Source: Hansfordia pulvinata | Taxonomy: Eukaryota > Ascomycota > Sordariomycetes > Xylariales | DNA: 64,000 bases | NCBI GenBank assembly: GCA_006538405.1 | Contig: BJKQ01000002.1 | Span: forward strand, 744,001 to 808,000 | Reading direction: 5' to 3' | The notes under the pieces: generated by a model | Told to the model about the DNA's origin: nothing | What the model saw: only the letters and a program-made list of their open reading frames with translations | The model's database searches: none | Made by a program: the position numbers and the translations under genes | Shown: one piece after another, positions 43,814-55,559 of the stretch | How positions within the stretch are numbered: the stretch's first letter is position 1 | Layout: every line of letters starts with the position of its first letter

Positions 43814-44701
43814 CTATTCTGGCAGCTTCACGGCATAGAAGATACCGTCCGGTCTTACATACCACCGCGCATCGCCGTCGGCAGTGAAGCGATCTATGGT
43901 GAAACGATTGCGTTGAGTCCAGTTGCCATCGAGTTCGCGGAACCAGAACATGCGGCTGGGGTTGGGGTCGAGGGGACAAATATCAGCGGGCTGGTTGACT
44001 TCGTTCTGGGTCGAGGCGTCGGCCATTTCCTGTCGGACCTCGGATTCGGTTTTGCCAATGCCCATGACATCAGGATAGGGGAAATCCTTGCCAGGCATGC
44101 CGCCGCCGGGCACGGCGACATTGCCAGGTGTTAGAGGCTGCTGTCCGAGGCCGGGATAGGACCCACCTGGATAGCCATAGACCTGGGCGGGCTGTCCGAC
44201 GTATTGGCCTGTGGGCATGGGTTGACCCGGCTGGACGTAGACAGGCTGCTGAAACTGGGGCATCATAATCGGCTGGTGGTAAGGCATTGGCTGCTGGAAA
44301 GCCATGCCCTGGGGAGCCTACGCAATCAAGCGCATCGGTCAGCTATGTTGGCCACTAATGACACACAGGCTGAAGCGAGGTCTGTTTGGGATGAACGCGA
44401 GGTGAGAGAGAAGGGAGGTAGGATTGCTTCGCCCGCTAAATGTCAGGCGAACAGCGTACGCAGGACACTCTCTCCGATATGAAAGCGCTGTGACACTCCG
44501 ACATTCAGAGTTAACTGATGGACGCTGGCATACCTGTGGGCATGCGGCATAAGGCATGCCTCCCGTGAGGGGAGGATCGCGGCCGTCGATGCGAGGATGG
44601 TAAGTGTGCTCAAAGCCTCCGTTGGCAGTACTGTTGAGGGGAGGGTCAAAGCTTTGGGCCCACGGATTGGCATACTCGGCGTCCGTGTTGCGGTAGGCCA
44701 T
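43814..44701 (-). CDS. conserved-looking protein of unknown function, Pro/Gln-rich
   Basis: Two exons on the minus strand, 44701-44534 (MAYRNTDAEYANPW...MPYAACPQ) and 44317-43814, with a 216-nt intron (GTATGC donor, GCGTAG acceptor, phase 0), 223 residues. The middle is Gln/Pro/Tyr/Gly-rich (FQQPMPYHQPIMMPQFQQPV, then GYPGGSYPGLGQQ). The end is a compact ordered block (ADICPLDPNPSRMFWFRELD, then WTQRNRFTIDRF and ARWYVRPDGIFYAVKLPE) that looks like the conserved part. I do not recognise the family. A possible further 5' exon lies at 45417-45304, whose C-terminal WDGARW resembles the ARWYVRPDG motif here; joining it in frame is not straightforward. The frame is open upstream of the chosen ATG. 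Confidence 0.6.
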
Positions 44702-45303
44702 GTCGGGGGCTGGATCTGGGCGGTATGAAGTGCAGGTATGTATCCGGGGCTCGACAAGCGGTGGTGAAAGTTGCGGTGGCCAGGTAGCAGGTGAAGACGG
44801 CAATGAGATGGGCTCTAGGGTAGGCTTGAAGAATGCGAAGAATGCGAAGGGTGTCTGACGACCCCACGATGAGCAGCGAAAGTGCCTATCTTGGTTCTTG
44901 ACGAGTGGCAGGGGGGCCGGTCGGTGAGTGTTGGGAAGCTGGGGTTTGCAGGAGGGATGTGTTGGAAAGGGTTCCCGAGTGACGGAGGGGCTCGAATCAA
45001 ACACAATTAGAAAAAGGACGACCTCAGGAGAGATGGTAAGGATGACCCGAGCCAGGGGAAGAAATGGCCCGGACTTGAGGGAGGGAATGCGATAGATGTT
45101 CGCAGAACAGCAGCCGGCAAGGGCAGAAAGGGAAGAGGAAAGTCAGGGCATCCCAGACGGGGCGAGGTCGACCTTCCTCCCCGGGGTCGAACATTGAATG
45201 GCAGGCCAGAGTTCAGTTCCCACAGTAACGGAACGGGGTCTTGCAAACGGACAAAAGCTGGCTGTCTGCAACAGAACCTCGTAAATCAGACTGCGACACT
45301 TAC

Positions 45304-45417
45304 CGGGCTGCCAACAGCGGGCGCCCATCTCGCGCCGTCCCAGACATACTGGAACACAGGAGGCGGGCTGTCCTCGAGGAAGATGTCTTTGACCGGCCAG
45401 CATGGAAAGCAGCACAT
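45304..45417 (-). other. candidate orphan 5' exon
   Basis: From an ATG at 45417 the minus strand encodes 38 residues (MCCFPCWPVKDIFLEDSPPP, then VFQYVWDGARWAPAVGSP) and ends exactly at a strong donor, GTAAGTG. The composition is unlike the surrounding leader sequence. It could be the first exon of the 43814-44701 gene via an acceptor GCCCAG near 44717. That join is out of frame by one base unless a base is missing from the C run CCCCC next to 44705. Confidence 0.4.
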
Positions 45418-46224
45418 GTTGATGGATCGAGAAGGGGTCCCGAGCAGAAGCCGAATATCAGAGCTCAGCGTGAAAAGAGAGAAAACGAAGTGATGGGGGA
45501 GAAAAGAGAAGAGCGGTGGTCGGGCGCAGAGTTCGAGACCTGATGCGTTGTGACTTGTTTATGGTAAGGTGCCTATCAATGCCTGGGGCGTTTTGAGACT
45601 GGATGAGGCTCTACGAACATGCACTAAAGCAACACCCACGTACATCAACCAGACCGATCTCCAAGATCTGGAGGGCATGTGGCGAGAACCGGTGAGTACC
45701 TCAACTACATGTACATAAGGGAGGAAGACAATAGGGTACACACGCATACATCCATATGTTCATTGCGGAACCCAGATAAGGTATTTGCGGCGTGGGTACA
45801 TGTCGACGGTAGGTACCAGACATTGGTATTGATGAGGAAGGCACGGGCAACACTGCCTGGAGGCTGGAGAAGGAGCACGAGATCGCTCTCCACCTTGAAT
45901 GACCGACCAGTACCTCAACCTCCGATCCAGTGGACAATACGGCTACTTCCATTCGCTGCAGGCAACCAGTACCCAATAGGCCCACTCCCATCAGCTCATT
46001 AATAATTCTCTCTGTTCAGCCATCAAAGCCAGAGGCGACCTGTCCCGTCTCCGTCTTGAGTGTTTAATAAGTCAATACCCTCTTCCAGGAATCAGGCCGA
46101 CCATGACCCGGTAGATCGACCTGTCTGTCCCCTCAGAATTAACGAATACACACCCTCAGCCACCCAAAGAAAGCCTGGCCTTTCAAAAGCTCCACGTCGA
46201 CTAAATATCGTGCAAGTTGAGCCT
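45418..46224. other. intergenic region
   Basis: Between the Pro/Gln-rich gene (or its candidate first exon) and the 3' end of the next gene. No feature is supported. Confidence 0.5.
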
Positions 46225-47553
46225 TTAGCCGGAATCCTGCTTCTTCGCAATTTGTCTAGCCTTTGCAAGCTTGCCCGTCTGTCAACCGTGTCAGCTCACA
46301 CGCTTGCCCCCCTCAAACGACTTGAAGAAGCTACCTGAATCACCTGGTGAAACTTACCCTCATGAACACAGCCTTCCTGCCCTTGTCCGCTGCGTCCCTG
46401 ATCCTCTCAAAGTCCTCCTCGGTTTGCAACTCCACCCACTCGTGGTGAAGTACCGCCGACCCCGCCACGCTCCGCGGCTCCTCCGGCAGGCAGTACGACC
46501 AGCTCTTCTCGTCCGATAGAAGCGGAGCTCCTGTGTCGAAGAAGTCATCTGCGTCCAACCCCTGCGTCCTAGCAGTCGGTCTTGATCCCTCCGGTCCCTC
46601 GCTCTCGCCTGTGTTTGTCGACGTTGCTTCGCCCGATTTGACCATCCGCATTTGCGCCTCAACGACCTCGACGCCCTCGCGCGAGCACCACGCGTACGGC
46701 TCCGCCACGCCCTCCAGCCGTGCCAGAAGCTCGTTACGCCCCACGCGGCCCCGAGGCGCCGCGAACGCCTCGAGCGCCAGTACCCCGCTCGCCGTCACGC
46801 GGAGCAGGTACATATTGTTGTTGCCGGGACGGGGTTGCTGTGGCGGCGGCGACACTCCAGCGGGAGCCATGGTCCGGCAGAGGAGGCGGTGCTGCGCAAC
46901 GAGATGGACCTGCGGCGCGAAATCCACCGTGTTAGTTCAGATGTCAAAGCGAGTCTCGGGACCTCGACCAGCTGCAGAGGTGAGACGCCGCGAGGGTAGA
47001 TGGAAGAAAGTCGGGTTTCGCGTATCACTTAGCTAGTCACCTTTTCTTCAAACGTCAAGCCGACGGTGCTCTGATTCACGTCCTCCAGCCCGCACAACCC
47101 CAGGCTCCGGATCTCGTGCTCAAGCAGCTGGCGCACCCGGTCCATGACGACCTCAGAGTGGCGCAAGCCGTGGGCTTCGCGGAGCGTCCGGCACCACTGC
47201 GCGCACGCCTGGCCGTAGTCGACGTCGTCGGCGTGGGACGGCACGTGGAGCAGCGGACCCTCCTTCTCCCCCTCCCCCAACAGGCCGCCTGCCTCCGGGA
47301 CGTAGACGAACGTGCCCCGCTCCTCTGGAGCGCCGCGCATGTCCTCCGCCGTCGGGCCCAGCAAGAACAAACTCTCCACGGCTCGGGTTGCTGTCTGCCG
47401 GGAAGCACGCGCAAGCCACGCGTCGACTCGGCCGTCCACCAGCTCGTTTCGGAGGCGCTGCGCCTGCTCCCAGCGGAGCGCTTCATCGCCGTCCGCTGCT
47501 GCGATGCCGTCACGGCCCGTGCCGTCGTCGCTGCTGCCGTCGTTGTTGGGCAT
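46225..47553 (-). CDS. unrecognised 372-residue intracellular protein, three exons
   Basis: Exons on the minus strand are 47553-47041, 46909-46358 and 46278-46225, all phase 0. Introns are 131 nt (GTGACT donor, CTAAC branch, CGCAG acceptor) and 79 nt (GTAAGT donor, CTGAC branch, GACAG acceptor). The protein starts MPNNDGSSDDGTGRDGIAAA, has a helical N-terminal half (WEQAQRLRNELVDGRVDAWL; RTLREAHGLRHSEVVMDRVR), a middle part (GNNNMYLLRVTASGVLALEA; WCSREGVEVVEAQMRMV) and ends SFEDFERI-like into RKAVFMR plus a basic last exon (TGKLAKARQIAKKQDSG). There is no signal peptide or membrane segment. I do not recognise a domain. Consistent splice signals and preserved frame over three exons argue that it is a real gene. 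Confidence 0.65.
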
Positions 47554-48429
47554 GATGGTTGGCGTGAGGTGATGTGTCACTTTGGTGGTAAGTTGGAAAG
47601 GCTGCTGGAAGATTTTTTTTGGGTTTGTTTGTTTATTGTTTTGTTCGTCGAAAGAGTAGATAATGAAGCGCATTGGAAAGGAGGTAGGGGCTTGACATGG
47701 GTTCTTGTTTCCCGAGTGGGAGCGAGTGAAGTCAAGTCGGTGCAACCGAGGCATCGGTCAGTCATCTGTCATTCACTCAGACGGCACGGGGGGTTGGCAA
47801 ACGAGGGAAGGTGATAAAAAAAGGCATTTTTAACCAGAAGACTGCTCCATCTGACCGGGGAGGTCCTGTTTCTGGGTGTGAACGAACGCCTAGCTTGACC
47901 GCCGGCCATTCAAATGCGTTCTATGCTGATCTCTCGCCTCGCCTATATTACAAGTCTATCAATTGTGAGGAGAGTGATCCATCGCTATGCGACCCCGCCC
48001 GGTAATTTTTTCAATAAAACAAAAAGCAGTGGTATAACACAAGGCGGACGGGGACGCCAACATTGTCCGTCCGATTGGAAGGGGGCGCTTAGCAAAGGGG
48101 GGGACTTTGGACGCGTCAACTCACTTCCCCAAAGTCGAGAGCCCCTCCCCTGCCCTTTCCCTTTTCATACATATCCAGGTCAAGCAAGGTTGCTTGTTGC
48201 TGTCGCGACGTCCTGGGTGGGCTGAGCATCTGCCCAGGGAATATTATTGTGAGATTGCAACCCTCATGCTGATGAGGGTCGGGTAGCGGCGACGAGTAAT
48301 TCATGCTCGCCCTCTCGTTTTTAGCGGCGATCATGGTGGCGGCAAGGTGGTTCGTGGTTGTTTGCTGATGACGTTATATGGGGGATGATTGTGGTTTACA
48401 TGGCGTGGGCACATTAATTTCCGGCCTGT
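47554..48429. other. intergenic region
   Basis: Promoter side of the 46225-47553 gene and 3' side of tim23. The sequence is T-rich around 47610-47640 and 48006-48020. No gene is seen. Confidence 0.5.
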
Positions 48430-49196
48430 TTAAAGTTGGGTTTCCTTCTCGTTGGCGGTCGAGGGCGCCAGAATTTCTTTCGTCACCTAAAAAAGCATAC
48501 GCGTCAGACGTTTCATCATGTAAACCGAGGGGGGAAGGGAGTTCATACAGCCCAAGCAGCGGCAATGGAGCCGACGACAGCACCGCCATAAAGCATCGAG
48601 TTGATACCCTTGGTGCTACGGAAGACCATGCCGCTCAGGGAGCCAGCGAGGATGGTGTTGGCGGCGTCGTGCTTGCCCCGGGCCCAGCCAAGGGTGGCGT
48701 TGAAGCAGTTGTAGCAGATCGCGATGACGCCGGCCGAGTTGCCCAGGTAGGGGCCTCTGCGGGTGATGGCGTTGAGGGTCGAGTTGAGGCGGAGCTTGGG
48801 GGCCTGGTTTTGCGACTTGGAAAGACCCTCGATTAAGCCCTGGGCACCACCGATAGACAGGGCTGTGACGTAGGTGATTCCGGTGCCGTAGCAAATGTCG
48901 TCGCTGAAGCCACGCGAGGGGATGGCGGCGTGGCCGGGCGCGTCGGATAGGACCGTGTCGTCAAGGGTCAAATACTCGAGGCTGTCCTTGTTGAGGCCGG
49001 CCAGGGGGTGCAGCTGCGAGGGGTCGGCGAAGGCAGATGGGTTGATGAAGGACTCGACGCCCTGGGGCTCAGGGCCGCCGAGAGGGCTGGGCGTGGGAGG
49101 GGCGCCAAAAGTCGTCGTGGGCTCTGAGGGTGCGGGGGAGGACTGCTGCTGCTGGGAAGACGACTTGCGTCCGGTGAGCGTGTCCCAGATGGTCAT
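48430..49196 (-). CDS. tim23: Tim23, channel subunit of the TIM23 inner-membrane translocase
   Basis: Two exons on the minus strand, 49196-48549 and 48486-48430, with a 62-nt intron (GTATGA donor, CTGAC branch, TTTTAG acceptor, phase 0), 234 residues, close to the yeast protein. The first third is a hydrophilic, Ser/Gln/Pro-rich intermembrane-space domain (MTIWDTLTGRKSS, then SQLHPLAGLNKDSLEYLTLD). The rest is the Tim17/22/23 four-helix domain (DDICYGTGITYVTALSIGGA; RRGPYLGNSAGVIAICYNCF; NTILAGSLSGMVFRSTKGIN). Tim23 imports presequence proteins into the matrix and inner membrane. The second exon adds VTKEILAPSTANEKETQL. It is divergent from TRM732, with about 980 bases between starts. Confidence 0.92.
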
Positions 49197-50176
49197 GGTG
49201 GCGGATGTGAATGGAGGCGACGAGGTCAGAAATTCAATGACAGACCAAAGGTCGGGGCGGCGGCGAAGTGCAATACAACCGCGATATCGGCGATGGGCGA
49301 CACGGAAGGGGTTTGGATGGGATGGATGGTCTTGTCGCGGTCGGCGGCCGGGTGGATGTGAGGTTGTGAGACTTGCTTGGGTCGCGATATCGTCAGTGGT
49401 GGCTAGGCCGGCTAAGAAAATGCGCGCGGACGGCTTTACGGAGCTTGCCCGTAAGAAAATTCCTGACTGGACTCTGAGATTGCGGTAAGTACCTCCGTAC
49501 CTTCTCAGAGAATATACAGAGTACGAGCCCGTCTGGAGTTCCGTCTGGAAGGCGATGATCCGTGCGTTCGCGTTGCGCCTAGACGCACCCCATACAGTCG
49601 TAGCTGGAGGTACATAGGTACGGACCCTCAGCTGGTGCCAGATGCCTTCCTGTATGTACCCAAACTTGCGCCTTCCCCCCTGCGTGTGTGCATTCAGACC
49701 CTGAAGGGTACATCTAGTGGAGCCACTCCACGAGCACTCGTAAAGCACCTGCAGACACTGGAACCTCCAACCCAATGTGCCCGTTTCGAGGCCACAAGGA
49801 TGAATACCAGGTACCTTGATACCTCATTGGCCCAACAGCATCTCGGCGGGCTAATCAGTCGGAATTCGCCCAAACGGGGCTCTGAATCTTCATGTGCCGC
49901 TTTTGAGAGGGACCCTACTCGGCGATCCCATATCTCGTCGGCGAGGTCTTCGATATTCTCTGGCCCCTGCCGCCATATCTGATCAAACACGGTGCCTCCG
50001 CGTTTCCAACTTGACTGCATTCCCGAGAAAAAGTCTCTGGGCTTCGATCTGGACTTTTCCCGTGCAGGGTTCACTCCCGGGCCCGGATCCTCATCCGCTC
50101 CTACTCGGACGCACGGCTTCACGGCGTACAAGTCGGCGGCATACGAGCAAGAAAGGCCCTCTTATTCCACGACGCC
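49197..50176. other. divergent upstream region between tim23 and TRM732
   Basis: Promoter region for both genes. A peptide-like stretch on the plus strand at about 49910-50010 and an open frame just before 50177 suggest the TRM732 leader may contain coding-like sequence. No intron solution was convincing. Confidence 0.45.
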
Positions 50177-53100
50177 ATGGCGGAGCAGAACTCTGGCCAG
50201 GATATCTTGCTGGGGATCGGCGAGACCTCGTTCAATCCGAAGCACGCTGTCGCCGCCCTCGAGCAGCAGCCCGCCGACCAACAACTAGCGTGCGTTCATC
50301 CTCGCGTGGCCCGCTTCGTCCATCCATGATCGCTCATAGCCTCCAGGGAAACCCGCCATGTCTTCCGCGTGCTTCTGGATAACGCCTCCAAGCCCAGGCA
50401 GTCTTCGGGAAACGCCTGCGTCAAGCTCTGCGGCTATGTCGACCTGTGTGCCAGGTCCAATGTCGAGCCCCTGCGGCGCTTCGCCTTTGAAGAGAGCACC
50501 GCCTTGTACATGTTCGACTTCTTCATCGAATGGAACGAACAGGACGCCCACCGTTCCATGAGGCTCGTGCTCGATTTCCTCGCGCATTTCATCTCCAAGA
50601 ACCCCGTGTTCGAGACGGCCGCTTCGGTCAGGACCAAGATTCTCACCGACTCGGTCTCCATGGTCACGGAAAAGTCTTCTCGGCCCTCCGTCAAGTCTTC
50701 CATCACGGCGCTCGACTATCTCCTCCAGAAGAAGCTCATCTTCTTGGACGATATCTTGCTGACGTACGGGCGGGTGCACCGGCTGCCCTCCGATCACGTT
50801 GTGGAATGGGACGTCATCGTCACACAGATCTTTGAGTGGATGCAGCTTCATCAGGTCTGCCCCATCGCTGGCAAGTTCCTAGTCACAGTCTTTACTGAGG
50901 CGTGGGACGAATTGGGCCAGGGACGATTCGGCCCTAAAGCATGGCACAGGTTCATATCCCAGGGCATGCGTTCAAACCCCGAATTACTTGAACCAATCAA
51001 GTTATATGTCTTCATCCCCCTATTCAAGGCTGACAGGGCCGGCGCTCTGCGATACCTGGGCGATCTTTCCTCCCGCCAGACTTTGACGGCGGGGAAGGGC
51101 GCGCAGGGGCTGGATCACAACTCTATGCTGTGGCTGGCTATGCTGGAAGCTGGAAAGAAGGTTGGCGTCGTGGACGAGCCGGGCACCGGTATGTTATAGT
51201 GACCAACACAAGACAACTTGAGCTCGGCGTTGCTAACATACCCCAAGGAGTTGCGTCAAAGCCTGACGTCGAAGGCCAACTGGACGCGAAGACTCTGGAA
51301 GATGTCGTCTGCCACGAGTCTCAAGAAGCAAGGGCCTCAGCGGTGTCCATAATGATTGCCTCGCCCTCCAGCACGCGGCCGTATACCTCGGAGGTCCTGG
51401 ACCTCCTGCGAAACCACTTGCCTTCCTTCCACGCTGACTCGGATGCAAAGTTCCGCTACGACGTCCTAGGTCACTCAAGGAACATGATCAAAAGAATCCA
51501 GGGCGCTCTCGAATCTCTCCGTCGTGATTATGACAGAGCTTTGAAGAAGTCACAAAAGACTCCAATCAACCAGGAGACCCCCACAGGTACCGGTTCCGCG
51601 AAGGCCAAGTCACCGCAGGCTGTTGTTTCTGGACTCCGGAAATCCCTGCAGCAACATGAGCGTTTCGTTGGCTGGTACATGAACTTCCTGAAAGCCGAGC
51701 TGGTCCCTACTGCTTCGTATCAGCGCCATATCACGGCACTGAAGGCTATGAGCTTCCTTCTCAAGTCAAGCTTGCCCCACGATTTGAATGCCATGAGTCA
51801 TGGCGACTCCTCTGCCTCCTTCATTGATTCGTCTTGGCTTCGATCTATCCTGGACCTCATAATGGATCCGTTCGACGATGTTCGGGAAGCTGCTGCTTCT
51901 CTGATCATGCAGCTCCCCGTGCACGATGAGGAAATGGAGTCGACCGAGCACGTCGGGATTCCCAACGCCACGATGCAAGCAGAGCTGAAGTACTTTACCA
52001 GGAGAGCCGAGAAGCTGTCTAGGCAGACAGCCCGAGCCGACCATTCCGATGGCGTTGCGCGCTCTTACGAGCTTCTTTGGCGATGGTCCACCGAGCCTGA
52101 AGAGCGTCTCGAGGTACCCGAGAGGATCCTGACTGGCCTTGAGGCGAAGCTATTCGCTGCTGAGAGCGACCTGGCATCCGCGGTTCTTGACGCCCCCGTT
52201 CATGGCAGTTTTGCATCTCTCAGGTAAGTCTTGGCTTTGCTGGTCTCATGCACACAAGAACTGACAAGCTAGGTTTCTCTGGTCTTCCCTCTCTGGAAAG
52301 CCGCTCCTTGAGGAGGAACTGGAGGATCTGCAGGACTTCCAAAACCGTGCCATATCGTGTTGCAGAAGAATCTGGCACTGCGTACAGCACGTGTTGTGTG
52401 ATGACTCCCCCGAAGGTCATCTTCCCGAGGAACTGGAAGAAGTGGAGGGCCTGGATACGAAGGACTTGCTCAGTTACAGTTTCCGAGCCATTCATGAGTC
52501 GAGGTACGTGGTCGAGAACGGCAGTCAGACACTGCATGGACTAACACAGGCCAGTCACTTGTTGAAAGCCATCGCCAGCAATGCTAGACATGGCAGCACC
52601 TCGGGTCTCTTGGCGCCGTCCCGGCAGAACTTTGAAGAGATTGGAGAATTGACGTTTACTGAATTGTCGAACCTGCGGCACCGAGGTGCTTTCACGACCG
52701 TGACCCAGACATTTGCAGCCTGCTGCCAGCTAGTGAAATACTTTCCGACCGCAGGCGACGAAGCGGACAATCTGCTGGACACGTGGTATCAGGTAAGGGT
52801 CCCGCTCACACATGCCTGCGTTCCAGCTAACCTGCCAAAAGGGGGCTTTGAAATGCATTCATACACAAGCATCGACTACCCGAAGATCGGCAGGAATACC
52901 TGCTCTCATTGTCGGGATCCTGTCCTCGCATTCAGAGAAGCCTTCCTTCGAGACCGTTATCCACGAGCTTCGTGCTATCGCGGAGATACCTGCCTTCAGC
53001 TCAGAGACAGACGGGTCTAATCTGCCTCAAGTGCACGCTCTCAACTCGTTGAAAGACATATTCCGAACATCCTTCCTCAGCAAGAGAGCCGAGCCATATC

Positions 53101-55559
53101 TGACGGAATGTCTACAACTGGCTGCTGACAGTCTCAAGTCCGAAGTGTAAGTCATCTTTGCTTGAAGGCAGTCGGAGGTAGACTGACATCTCAGGTGGGC
53201 GATACGCAACTGCGGCCTTCTGCTGCTGCGGAGTCTGATTGACTGTCTCTTTGGAACCAATGAGAGCAAGACATCCATGGAAGCGGGCTGGGATGGCCGG
53301 ACAACGAGGATATCTTATCATAAATTTCCAGCTCTGCCTTCCGTTCTGGTCAACCTTTTGGAGAGTGGGCAAAGGTCACAAGGAGCTCTCCTGGGAACTC
53401 AAACCGCCGAATCTGTTTTTCCTGCGCTGGACATCATCCGCCGCGCAGGCCCACCTGAGGCGGACAGAGAGAGGCTGTACAGAGCCATTGTCTGGTATCT
53501 CGGCAGCCAAATCTGGCACGTCCGAGAGATTGCGGCTCGGACGCTATGCTCATTCCTGCTGCAGCCCGATTGGATTGAAAGGGTCACAAAGCTGATTTCT
53601 GACGCTGGGAGGTCTGCCAACATGCTCCACGGCGCGCTCCTGACTCTGAAGTTCCTTCTCGAGCGGCTCTTGGAGGTGATGCCCCATCGACTCTACGGCA
53701 AGTTCATCTCCGCAGACTCTGCGTTCTTCAGACTAATACCAAGCAGACCAGTACCCTGACGCCCTGTATGACCTTCTGGAGGATATCTTCGTCTCCAACG
53801 AATGCCTCAAGACATGTAACGAGGCACGAGCTGTGTACATCGAGGTCGTTGGCATTTTCAACCACTTGGGGACATCTGAAGATGCGCCCACCATTGAATT
53901 GCCTGCGGATCTCAACACGCCGTCGGCGCTCTTGAACTCCAGCCTGGCCCAAGTAACAACCAAGCATTTGGTGCGGCAGTCCAATCTCGAGCTTGTCGAG
54001 CTCAAGGATAACCTGATGACTGCACTCAAGAAGGACGTCAACGTGTCATGTACGATACTTGAAGCCCTGCTGACGTCGGATCCCCCCGAAGATGACCTGG
54101 CGGGCTTGATGCTATTCAAGACGTACGGTGAGATTTGCTTCGAGACAGACGCCCCCGAGCCGCGGCGGCTTGCTCTCGAGTGTCTCACGAGGTTATTGGA
54201 TAAGTTTCTCCAGCGCGGTCCGGATTCCTTGGAGGCTCTCCCTGACAACGAGGCTCTGTATATGATATGGGCGTTCCTAAACACAAAGTCTTTGAACCCA
54301 AGCCTCTCCGACTCCATCACACGCTTCAGTGGGCCACTGATTGCCGTGGTGGGGTCGCGTGTCGAGAAGGCTCCAGGCGCGCTGTTGATGCGTTGGCTCC
54401 GGCTCTGGGGCTCGATGAGCAGCGAAGCCGGGTTGGCAGAACGCGTGAGTCATGGCCGCCCTGTTCATTGCCCCTTTTCGAGTGCTGTGGGCCAGACTGA
54501 CACAAGTCGCAGACTTTCGACACTCGCCTTGCCGCCATCAACGCAATAGGGTCGTTCTCTTCCGCGGTATCGCTGCCTACCGATCCCAGCCCCGGGGCCG
54601 TCGATTCGGCCCACCTGCCCTGGCTGCTGGCCATGTACGACGCCCTGAACGACGACGACGACGAGGTCCGCGACGCTGCCGCCGTGGCGGCCTCCCCGAT
54701 TCTGGGGCAGTCGCTGGTGCCGATCGAGGCGGCGGCGCGCTTGCTGCGGTGGATGGTCAAGGCCTACGGGCGCGGCGCCGAGTTCCGGGCGCACGTCGCC
54801 AGCCGCATCGTCGGGCACCCGGCGCCGCTGCTCAGCCCCGTCGACCTGTCCAAGCTCGAGGCTGACGGCGACGACGGCGACAAGCTGCTGGCCCAGCGGG
54901 CGCTCGACAACTGGACGTCGGCGTTCGACCAGCTGCGGCCCGCGATGCGCCTGGACGACGCCCTCTTCGTCGTCGAGGAGCAGAACCTGTACGTGGACGA
55001 GATCCGCGAGGTGGGACGGTGGTGCGAGGCGTTCCGAGCCCTGCCGCCGCCTGCCAGCGCCGCCAACGACCAGGATGGCGGGCAGCGGCCGGCGGCGGCG
55101 ATCAAAATCCAGGTCTCGACCGGCTCCTCCAGCGCCGACCAGGACCCGGCGGCGCACGCCCTCGCGACTTGGGCGCTGTTCGGCCTGCGGACGCTGACTA
55201 CGCTGGCCGATACGGAGGGCCACGACGGGGCGCTGGGGTGGACGGCGAAGCCGGCCGTGTTCGCCATCTGCGCGCGCGTGCTGCGCGCCGCCGCCGCGCT
55301 TCTGGCGACGACGGCGCGGGGCAACCGGACGGACAGCACGCCTGCGACGCCCATCTCGTCGCCCAGCGTGGGGACGGCCGGGTCGCGGGCTAGCTGGTGG
55401 GGCGGGGCGCCGGCCGCGCCGGCGCCGCAGCCGGTGGTGCCGCAGGAGCCCGAGGAGGGCGAGCTGATCGGCGAGATCCGCGACGAGCTGCGCCGCTTCG
55501 TCGAGGTCGGGCGCCGCAGGGGCGTGCACGGCCTGCTGCTCGGCATGTGTCGCTCTTGA
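50177..55559 (+). CDS. TRM732: Trm732/THADA-family protein (DUF2428), tRNA 2'-O-methylation partner
   Basis: Nine exons: 50177-50289, 50347-51188, 51248-52223, 52273-52503, 52555-52792, 52842-53146, 53195-53697, 53747-54444 and 54513-55559. They sum to 1,651 codons in one frame (1,650 residues), within the family range. Trm732 guides the methyltransferase Trm7 to ribose-methylate position 32 of certain tRNAs. Landmarks are the start MAEQNSGQDILLGIGETSF, FTELSNLRHRGAFTTV and VWAIRNCGLLLLRSLIDCLF in the DUF2428 core, SQIWHVREIAARTLCSF, and late YDALNDDDDEVRDAAA and VVEEQNLYVDEIRE. It is an all-helical HEAT/ARM-like solenoid. Intron 53698-53746 uses a GC donor (GCAAGT), required to keep frame into QYPDALYDLLEDIF. 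The other introns are GT-AG, 49-68 nt. Upstream in-frame sequence is open, so the start could be a little earlier. Confidence 0.88.

Noticed and set aside
49900..50020. peptide-like plus-strand stretch (IPYLVGEVFDILWPLPPYL) upstream of TRM732
   Set aside because: Ends in a stop, no convincing splice to exon 1, and TRM732 has a family-like start at 50177 without it.
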